5,463 bases of DNA. It comes from Clostridia bacterium (GTDB taxonomy: Bacteria; Bacillota; Clostridia; Oscillospirales; Acutalibacteraceae). Each line of letters starts with the position of its first letter. Within the stretch, counting starts at the first letter, position 1. The notes below the pieces were generated by a model. That model searched no databases. It was not told the origin of the DNA and worked only from the letters and a program-made list of their open reading frames with translations. The stretch spans positions 1-5,463 of the forward strand of contig CAAEIG010000085.1 in the NCBI GenBank assembly GCA_900755895.1. The letters are read 5' to 3'. Positions 1 through 5,079 of this stretch are shown in pieces. The translations under genes were made by a program, and so were the position numbers.

Positions 1-1172
1 ACCTCATCGCCTACGGAAAAACGCTCATGGGCGTCACCGATCCAGTCCCAGGCAAGGTCACGGGCAAGGATGGAGGTTTCAACGCCGAAAACTTCCACGC
101 GCACAACCTTTTCGGCCACAGCAATCACACGCGCCTGGACGATGCGGCCCTCATAGACACGGTACATACCGGTAGCATCCGTATCCAGATAGAAAATCTG
201 GCGTTTGCGTAGCATGGCCTCCTTGCGGCTGGCAACTACGCTGCGGGTTTTGGAGTCGATACCACGCACGATGAAGTCAATGTCAGCGCCGAGCATGTTG
301 CCAAGAATCTTATTTTGGCGCAGCATAAGGTCGGCATATTCCTGACCGGAAGGGCTGCGGCCCAGATTGATCATCATTTCCTTGATAGGGATAATAACAC
401 GGAACCCCTTGTAATCCACAACTGCCACCGTCTTGCGGTTGTCCAGCTGTTCAATGCCGCCCAGCTTGCCGGTGATGATCTTGCGGGTGCGGTAGGCATT
501 ATGGATTTCATGCCAGATTACATCATCACGGTCTTCGGCAGTCTCGACATCATCCCGGCTGCGGATGGTAAGGACGGGGACCTCGCTGCGCTGGGGGCGG
601 GGCTGACGCCGGGGAGGAGAAGGAGTGGGGGCAGGAGCGGCAGCTTCCTCCACGACAGGAACATCAGGCTCCACAGCAGGTTCCTCCGTATCAAGAATAG
701 TGTCGGCTGTATCCGCCGACTCTGTTGTTTCGGCAGGAACTTCCTCTGTGACAGTTTTTTCAGGAGCAGCTGCTTCTTTCTTCTTTCGGCTGGTACGCTT
801 GGGCTTGGGAGGTGCAGGGGCTTCCTGCACAGCGTCGGCGTTATTTTCGTAAACATCAGGCGGCTGCACATCAGAGTCTTCCGGCATATCAGTGGGAGCA
901 GTGCTTTGATCGTCTGTTTCAGCAGGCGTATCCCCGAACATTTCCTCCTCGGTGAGTTCAGGAAGGGGATCTTCAGCCATATCTTCGGCAGAGGTGTCCT
1001 CCTGGGGCTGATCCATCTGCCCCAGCAGTTCGTTCAAATCCAGACCATCGCCAGCGTCAGCAGGAAGGGATTCAGGTTGAGCGGTATCGGCCAGCAGAGT
1101 TTCGCCTTCCGACATAACGGTTTCGGTAACAGGAGCGTCCTGTTCCAGAAGTTCTTTTTTCTTGGTTGCCAT
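1..1172 (-). CDS. S1 RNA-binding-domain protein of the ICE conjugation region (C-terminus cut by window edge)
   Basis: ATG at 1172-1170 follows a perfect AGGAGG with 9-nt spacing. The frame stays open to the left edge, giving 390 visible residues. Residues 1-6 are basic (MATKKK). Residues about 10-120 and 140-180 are very rich in Glu, Asp, Pro and Ala, with a short basic patch between (about 123-132, KPKRTSRKKK), and look disordered. A folded part begins near residue 215. Residues about 225-318 resemble a divergent OB/S1 unit ending in VVASRKEAM. A second S1-like unit starts near 338 (VYEGRIVQARVIAVAEKVVR) and reaches RFSVGDEV, where the window ends; VGDEV is a typical S1 strand. S1 domains bind RNA or single-stranded DNA; proteins of this layout are known downstream of virD4 in clostridial ICEs, with unknown role. 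It is the last visible gene of the wHTH-virD4 unit, 34 nt after virD4. The S1 call is fairly sure; the ligand is unknown. Confidence 0.85.
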   Translation of the reverse strand, partial: MATKKKELLEQDAPVTETVMSEGETLLADTAQPESLPADAGDGLDLNELLGQMDQPQEDTSAEDMAEDPLPELTEEEMFGDTPAETDDQSTAPTDMPEDSDVQPPDVYENNADAVQEAPAPPKPKRTSRKKKEAAAPEKTVTEEVPAETTESADTADTILDTEEPAVEPDVPVVEEAAAPAPTPSPPRRQPRPQRSEVPVLTIRSRDDVETAEDRDDVIWHEIHNAYRTRKIITGKLGGIEQLDNRKTVAVVDYKGFRVIIPIKEMMINLGRSPSGQEYADLMLRQNKILGNMLGADIDFIVRGIDSKTRSVVASRKEAMLRKRQIFYLDTDATGMYRVYEGRIVQARVIAVAEKVVRVEVFGVETSILARDLAWDWIGDAHERFSVGDE

Positions 1173-1181
1173 AGATTAAAA

Positions 1182-1187
1182 CCTCCT
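1182..1187 (-). promoter_or_regulatory. Ribosome-binding site of the S1-domain gene
   Basis: Perfect AGGAGG on the minus strand, 9 nt before the ATG at 1172. It lies in the 34-nt gap after the virD4 stop and fixes the start of the S1-domain gene. No promoter or terminator is visible in this gap, so the gene is probably co-transcribed with virD4. Confidence 0.85.
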
Positions 1188-1206
1188 ATGAATTTGATAG
1201 TTTTGT

Positions 1207-3162
1207 TCAAGACAGGATGGAATCCTTGTCTGTGGTGATAATGCCTTCCGGCGTACCGGCAGATTTAGGGACCGGAGCCTCTTTGGGTGATTTATCAGTG
1301 GGGGATGCCGGTTTGGTGGCTTTGCGCTTTGCCGGTTTCTTTGCTGCAGGAGCCGGTTTCGGCGCGGGCTGCGGTGTTTTGGCGGCTTCTTCTTCCAAGC
1401 GGCGCCATTCCGGTACATGGGCAGATGCTTTGCAGGAACGCAGGTACTTGGCTTCCGGGTGTTTGGAGTAATCCATTTTGTCTACCTGCAGAACCTTCTT
1501 GCCGCGGATGATGATGAGTGCCTGATCCAGCGGGAGCCGCAGGACTTCATCAGGAGTAAGTACAGGGCGTTTTCCAACACCGGAGGTCTCACGAAACTCC
1601 GGTGTATAGTTGGAGATACGCCAGGTGCCCAGCTGTTTGGACTTACTGGATACTGCTACGGAGGCAAGCCCTGTCCTGGCAGAAATAAATTCGGCAGTAA
1701 GCTGGTCTGTACAGCCTAAAAACAACTGCGCGTCACAGTTTCCAATGATCTCCTGCCACAAATTCTGCGGGTATCTGTTCTGCAATCCTGCGAGATTTTG
1801 GAACACACAGGACATGGAGATATTCCGGGAGCGTATTACGCTGAGCCGGCGGGAGAGGTCGGGGATCGTGCCGCACGCTGTCAGTTCTTCCCCAAGGATA
1901 TGGACAGGCACAGGCAGTTTGCCGCCCTCGCAGTTGTGGTCTGCATATCGCACCAGTTTGATGAAGCAGAAAGATAGAAACAGCGAGGCCAGAAAATCAA
2001 AGGTGCTGTCTTGGTCGCTGGTAACGAGGAAGTAGGCACAGGGCTGCTGACCCGGAAGCTCCAGATCGATCTCATTCTTAGCGGTAATTTTTTTGATCAG
2101 CTCAGACTGGAATACCTGCATGCGGCTGCCCAGACCGATAATCACGCCGCTTCGCACTGTGTCGCTGGCTTGCTTGAACAGGCTGTAGGGTGCTTTGGCA
2201 GGGTGCGTGGAAGGAAGCGCCTCGAACAATGTGTCAAGTTGGGATTCCCCATTGAGAGTCAGCAGCCGGTAGACTTCGCCAATGTTGCGGTTTTCTTCCG
2301 CATAGCCTTGATCCACATACAGTACCAAGGCCTTGAGCAGATTCATCTCGCAGGCATCCCAGAAATGGTCGCTCTTGCCGTTGTTCGTGGTGTTCTTGAT
2401 GATGACATCTACAAAAAGCTGGGCCATTAGTTCCTGTCCCTCAACTTCGGCAAGGCAACACCAGGAATCTGAGTTTTCAGGCGAAACGAGGTTGAATACC
2501 TTGACACAATAGCCCCGGCTGCGGAGAAATTCGCTTGACTTCTCGTACAATTCCGATTTGGGATCGCAGATAATCAGCGATTCTCCGGCGCCATTTTCGC
2601 CTCGGACAGTGGCCTGAAGGATACGGTTCATACAAAACGAACGGGTTTTCATGGAACCACTGGCGCCGTAGACTGCCAGATTACTGTTGATTCTGGTATC
2701 TTCCGGTATGCAGACTGCTTTGCCATCCAGCATACCCAGTACAACACCCTTGTGTTTGCGCAGATCGGGCACCAGATCCAGTACGCCGGACATCTCTTTG
2801 CGGGACATCCAGCCAGAGGTGCCATAAGTGCCTTTGGCGGAGTAGGAGAAATTACGGTCTTCATCATACTCGCCGGCATCACCATATCCCATGCGCATGA
2901 CCATGATGAGCAGCACTGCTAACAAGCCAATGCAGATCAAAATGCCATACACGCCATAAGGCGGTCGGAGCACAGAGGAAAGGCAGAGAAGGAAGTCGGG
3001 CGAAGCGGCCAGCGGTGAAGTACCATCGCCGGGAATACCGCCGCCCTGTTTCCAGGTTGCATAGTTACCCAAAAGCTGTGCCAGAAAGCCGCCTGCGTAT
3101 AGGATTGCAAGAATGGCAAAGGGCGCTGCAATCAGGCTCACGATTAGTTTTTTCTTGTTTAT
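1207..3162 (-). CDS. virD4: VirD4/TraG-like type IV coupling protein (CD1115-like family), probable ATA start
   Basis: Inner-membrane ATPase that links the relaxase-DNA complex to the conjugative type IV secretion channel. Counting from GTG at 3141 (644 aa): membrane segments at about 2-24 and 64-83, Walker A GASGSMKT at 159-166, the family motif LIICDPKSELYE at 189-200, and a Walker B-like ILGEEL at 415-420, followed by GTIPDLSRRLSVIRSRNIS and VFQNLAGL (446-453), typical of TraG/VirD4. The tail from about 585 is Pro/Ala/Lys-rich and probably disordered. I extend the gene to ATA at 3162-3160 (651 aa), because GGGGAGG lies 8 nt before it, while GTG is 29 nt away with no closer site. The extension adds a basic stretch (NKKKLI) before the first membrane helix, as expected for this family. 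The ATA overlaps the TAA of the upstream gene. The Walker A glycine before Lys is Met and the Walker B Asp is Glu. Family assignment is secure; the start is inferred. Confidence 0.95.
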   Translation of the reverse strand: MNKKKLIVSLIAAPFAILAILYAGGFLAQLLGNYATWKQGGGIPGDGTSPLAASPDFLLCLSSVLRPPYGVYGILICIGLLAVLLIMVMRMGYGDAGEYDEDRNFSYSAKGTYGTSGWMSRKEMSGVLDLVPDLRKHKGVVLGMLDGKAVCIPEDTRINSNLAVYGASGSMKTRSFCMNRILQATVRGENGAGESLIICDPKSELYEKSSEFLRSRGYCVKVFNLVSPENSDSWCCLAEVEGQELMAQLFVDVIIKNTTNNGKSDHFWDACEMNLLKALVLYVDQGYAEENRNIGEVYRLLTLNGESQLDTLFEALPSTHPAKAPYSLFKQASDTVRSGVIIGLGSRMQVFQSELIKKITAKNEIDLELPGQQPCAYFLVTSDQDSTFDFLASLFLSFCFIKLVRYADHNCEGGKLPVPVHILGEELTACGTIPDLSRRLSVIRSRNISMSCVFQNLAGLQNRYPQNLWQEIIGNCDAQLFLGCTDQLTAEFISARTGLASVAVSSKSKQLGTWRISNYTPEFRETSGVGKRPVLTPDEVLRLPLDQALIIIRGKKVLQVDKMDYSKHPEAKYLRSCKASAHVPEWRRLEEEAAKTPQPAPKPAPAAKKPAKRKATKPASPTDKSPKEAPVPKSAGTPEGIITTDKDSILS

Positions 3163-4244
3163 GGGAATAACCTCCCCTCGAATTTTGTGAAATCAATGGT
3201 CTGGAAGCGCATCTGGGAACCGCAGTAGCTGTGAAGTACCTCTGCCTGGAAGTCAAAGCAGATCAGTGTGCCCGGGCGCTCGGATAGTTCGAGAGAGGTG
3301 TTAAAGCGTGCGATACGGGGCAGATCGCAGAAATAGCCAAATAGGACTGGTGAGCCATCCGGTGAAATGCCGTCATGCTCAATAGCCAGTCCGGGCTGCC
3401 TCGCAGTAAGACCTTGGAGTAGAATGCGATCCAGCTCCGCAGTTTTCCCAGGGTCGCACAACAGTGCAAGTATCACCTCCCCCTGATGGTCGTTGGTAAG
3501 ATAAAGAAAATGCTCATAGCTGCCATCCAGCATGAAGAAATCATGTTTGCGTCCTCCGGTGCTGGTCAAAATCTGGTAAGCCAGATCCATGCTGTTGCCC
3601 AGAATCAGTCCATGAACATCCTCATGGCGAAACTGTGGGGACAGGCGCTGTTGGCAGATTACGCTCCAAATCAATGCCTTGACCCGCATTTCCGATTTGT
3701 AGCGCCACTTCATCAGGGCGCTGCTGCTGTTGTAGGTCACGAAGATGCCGGAGGGCGCAAGGAGTATTCCAGTGGAGCGGGAACTGCGGATCTTCGTGGT
3801 GTCGATCCCCATTTCTTTCACTTCTCTGGAACTGAAAAAAGCAGGATAGACAATCCTGCCGCCAGCGTAACCCTCCGGCGCAAAAATTGCCGGTTTTTCA
3901 TCCCGATACACACATACACCCGCATTATCCATGGTCATATAGGTTTCTGCCAGGCGGTGTAGCCGGAGTCTTCGGTCAATTTCGCATTTCAAACGGTTGG
4001 TGTCGGTATCTCCTGTCAGGTAGCTGGCAAACCTGTCCGGTCGGCTTTCCAGCAGAGTGGCTTTGGCTCGCGGCCCCAGACGGTAGCCGCGCAGTTTATC
4101 CCGGTAATAGGTACGCAGCAGCCCGTCTTTTTTCAGTGCAGTGACAACAGACTCCAGATAATATGGACTGCCGGGAAGTCTGTTAAGCTGGTCTGTGGGG
4201 AACTCGCCGGAGATGGCAGTCAGAGAGAGAAGCCTGTACGCCAT
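3159..4244 (-). CDS. Winged-helix protein, replication-relaxation-like, ICE conjugation region
   Basis: 361 aa from ATG at 4244. Residues about 1-65 read as a winged-helix DNA-binding domain: a helix with LTAISGEFPTDQLNRL, a recognition-helix-like YYLESVVTALKKDGLL, and a wing with RTYYRDKLRGYRLGPRAKAT. A helical stretch (LKCEIDRRLRLHRLAETYMT) follows, then a mixed alpha/beta region to the end with no catalytic motif I can name. No signal peptide or membrane segment is evident. This layout resembles the replication-relaxation (Replic_Relax) type proteins encoded next to virD4 in Firmicute ICEs, which are thought to act in DNA processing or regulation; that link is by recall, not by search. It heads the unit iii-v, and its TAA overlaps the proposed virD4 start. 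ATG 4244 is the first standard in-frame start, but the strong Shine-Dalgarno lies 33 nt upstream. Translation may begin at CTT 4271, which would add ten residues (LGKFPQPDT before the Met). Confidence 0.85.
   Translation of the reverse strand: MAYRLLSLTAISGEFPTDQLNRLPGSPYYLESVVTALKKDGLLRTYYRDKLRGYRLGPRAKATLLESRPDRFASYLTGDTDTNRLKCEIDRRLRLHRLAETYMTMDNAGVCVYRDEKPAIFAPEGYAGGRIVYPAFFSSREVKEMGIDTTKIRSSRSTGILLAPSGIFVTYNSSSALMKWRYKSEMRVKALIWSVICQQRLSPQFRHEDVHGLILGNSMDLAYQILTSTGGRKHDFFMLDGSYEHFLYLTNDHQGEVILALLCDPGKTAELDRILLQGLTARQPGLAIEHDGISPDGSPVLFGYFCDLPRIARFNTSLELSERPGTLICFDFQAEVLHSYCGSQMRFQTIDFTKFEGRLFP
3171..3177 (-). promoter_or_regulatory. Ribosome-binding site that points to an ATA start for virD4
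   Basis: GGGGAGG on the minus strand inside the last codons of the winged-helix gene. It lies 8 nt before ATA (3162-3160), an ideal distance, and 29 nt before the first standard start (GTG, 3141). ATT at 3168-3166 is in frame but only 2 nt away, too close. The site therefore decides the virD4 start in favour of ATA, or marks where an ATG once stood. Confidence 0.7.
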
Positions 4245-4256
4245 CGTGTCTGGCTG

Positions 4257-4269
4257 TGGGAATTTCCCA
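4257..4269. repeat. 13-nt palindrome between Shine-Dalgarno and ATG of the winged-helix gene
   Basis: TGGGAA-T-TTCCCA on the plus strand: perfect 6-nt arms around one central base. As RNA, only about four pairs (UGGG/CCCA) with a 5-nt loop could form. It sits between the strong ribosome-binding site and ATG 4244, so it could be a protein-binding site or a small hairpin that shortens the effective spacing. It may also be chance. Confidence 0.45.
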
Positions 4270-4271
4270 AG

Positions 4272-4284
4272 TGATCACCTCCTT
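4272..4284 (-). promoter_or_regulatory. Extended Shine-Dalgarno of the winged-helix gene
   Basis: AAGGAGGTGATCA on the minus strand. Its first 12 bases are a perfect complement to the conserved 3' tail of bacterial 16S rRNA (GATCACCTCCTT), far longer than the 5-7 bases of a usual site. The 7-base core ends 33 nt before ATG 4244. The nearest standard start is TTG 4270, 7 nt from the core, but it is in another frame and reaches TGA at 4222-4220 after 16 codons. At 6 nt the in-frame codon is CTT (4271-4269). Confidence 0.8.
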
Positions 4285-4296
4285 GTGGTGTGTGGC

Positions 4297-4328
4297 TTTT
4301 ACCGAGACTGCAAGGAACTTCGGTAAAA
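4297..4328. repeat. Perfect 9-bp inverted repeat in the leader of the wHTH-virD4 unit
   Basis: TTTTACCGA (4297-4305) and TCGGTAAAA (4320-4328) are exact inverted copies separated by 14 nt. The repeat lies between the upstream terminator and the ribosome-binding site of the winged-helix gene. Neither strand has a T-run after the stem, so it is not a standard terminator. Plausible roles are a binding site for a dimeric regulator (arm centres about 23 nt apart, roughly two helical turns) or a leader RNA hairpin. Confidence 0.6.
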
Positions 4329-4345
4329 ATCCGTGGTGTAATGAC

Positions 4346-4371
4346 AGAAAAAAGCCCCGAAATCCGGGGCT
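4346..4371 (-). terminator. Rho-independent terminator after the DUF5697-DUF6100 pair
   Basis: On the minus strand, stem AGCCCCG (4371-4365), 5-nt loop GATTT, stem CGGGGCT (4359-4353), then a T-tract (4353-4348, TTTTTT, followed by CT). The 7-bp GC-rich stem plus T-run is a classic intrinsic terminator. It lies 45 nt after the stop of the DUF6100-like gene and works only in the leftward direction; the other strand lacks a T-run. It separates the two upstream small genes from the wHTH-virD4-S1 unit. Confidence 0.9.
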
Positions 4372-4399
4372 AAATACGATGTTGCGGCAGGTCGGACAA
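4371..4399 (-). promoter_or_regulatory. Possible weak promoter overlapping the terminator
   Basis: TTGTCC (4399-4394), 17-nt spacer, TATTTA (4376-4371) on the minus strand. The match to sigma-A hexamers is only 4/6 and 3/6, so this is weak. Its position is notable: transcription would start near 4364, inside the terminator loop, so the new RNA would lack the first stem arm and escape termination. I see no better promoter in the gap. Confidence 0.22.
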
Positions 4400-4416
4400 G
4401 CAATGGCTGAAAATGC

Positions 4417-5079
4417 TCAAAAATCCGAGATGGATTTTAGGGTGTTTTCATGCTCAGCAAGCCAGGCGGGAAACCGCTTTTTTTCCATGACACTGATTCT
4501 GGTACAGTCCTTTTCGCCCAGCGCAGCGGTGTTGTAGGCATCGCAGAGCAGGCCGGTGTCGTCAGCCATGACGAAGGTGGAGAGGACATCCAGAAGCTGC
4601 TTTTCTTCTAGATTGTCGTAGTCACGGATACGCCGGGGGGGAAGGCACTGGTCATAAACCTGCGTAAAGCACACCACACAATCGCTGAAGCGGGGCATGG
4701 GATGCTCTTTGGCGTATTGCTCCAATGAGAAGTAGAACGGGTCGAGCAGAAACTCAGTGTTTTGCCTCTGCTTGCGTTTTGGGAGCAGACCAGGCAGGGT
4801 GACCTCCAGTACACCGTCCTCATAGACAACCTCAATTCCGTGTACAATACCGGCGGATGTCAGGTAATCGCCTTTGCGGATGGTGGTGCTAGAATATATC
4901 AAATGCCGCAGCCTGCAGGCAATTTTCTCTGCCCGCAGGGCGGCATCAGTGGATAAGACTTCATAGTTGTCCGGATAGCGCTGAATATCCGTGGTATCCA
5001 TCGCGTAAAGAGCATTGCTCAAACGGGATATATCATCAAGAATGCTTCCAATCCGGTGTGAGATGATTTTTCGTTCCAA
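4417..5079 (-). CDS. DUF6100-like conserved ICE protein
   Basis: 220 aa with a TTG start at 5079-5077, supported by AGGAGG 7 nt upstream. I recognise the family as the DUF6100 type common in clostridial ICEs; its function is unknown. The N-terminal part (about 1-65) is helical, with the conserved-looking AALRAEKIACRLRHLIY. A central segment with beta character follows (GIEVVYEDGVLEVTLPGLLP), then a basic KRKQRQ at about 101-106. The C-terminal part (about 115-200) has PRFSDCVVCFTQVYDQ, RRIRDYDNLEEKQLLDVL and a late MEKKRFPAWL. Four Cys lie in the second half (VVC, DQC, LLC, DC), but no zinc-binding spacing is obvious. No membrane segment or signal is seen. The start directly abuts the stop of the DUF5697-like gene, which implies translational coupling, and a terminator follows. 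The reading frame is secure; the role is not known. Confidence 0.85.
   Translation of the reverse strand: MERKIISHRIGSILDDISRLSNALYAMDTTDIQRYPDNYEVLSTDAALRAEKIACRLRHLIYSSTTIRKGDYLTSAGIVHGIEVVYEDGVLEVTLPGLLPKRKQRQNTEFLLDPFYFSLEQYAKEHPMPRFSDCVVCFTQVYDQCLPPRRIRDYDNLEEKQLLDVLSTFVMADDTGLLCDAYNTAALGEKDCTRISVMEKKRFPAWLAEHENTLKSISDF

Larger units (their letters stand above)
4245..4416. other. Intergenic control region between the two gene groups
   Basis: The only long gap in the window (172 bases). Read leftward it contains 45 nt after the DUF6100-like stop (with the weak promoter candidate), the terminator, about 20 nt without a visible signal, the 9-bp inverted repeat, the extended Shine-Dalgarno and the 13-nt palindrome. 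No open frame with a ribosome-binding site is seen on the plus strand. Confidence 0.8.

Noticed and set aside
1173..1206. Possible promoter or terminator between virD4 and the S1-domain gene
   Set aside because: The 34-nt gap contains only the ribosome-binding site and A/T-rich spacer; no hairpin or paired hexamers.
315..1238. Long plus-strand open frame of 307 codons
   Set aside because: It is antisense to the S1-domain gene, has no ribosome-binding site, is rich in Arg, Ser, Phe and Cys with no recognisable domain, and mirrors the composition of the real gene.
2011..2430. Plus-strand open frame of 139 codons inside virD4
   Set aside because: It is antisense to conserved VirD4 sequence, with no ribosome-binding site and no recognisable protein.
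3486..3962. Plus-strand open frame of 158 codons
   Set aside because: It lies antisense to the winged-helix gene, and the real gene has better coding features and operon spacing.
4273..4284. GATCACCTCCTT on the plus strand, as a possible 16S rRNA 3' end
   Set aside because: Only 12 bases match and no rRNA sequence precedes them; on the minus strand it is simply an extended Shine-Dalgarno.
4256..4537. Plus-strand open frame crossing the intergenic gap
   Set aside because: It runs through the terminator, inverted repeat and Shine-Dalgarno of the minus strand, then antisense to the DUF6100-like gene, and has no ribosome-binding site.
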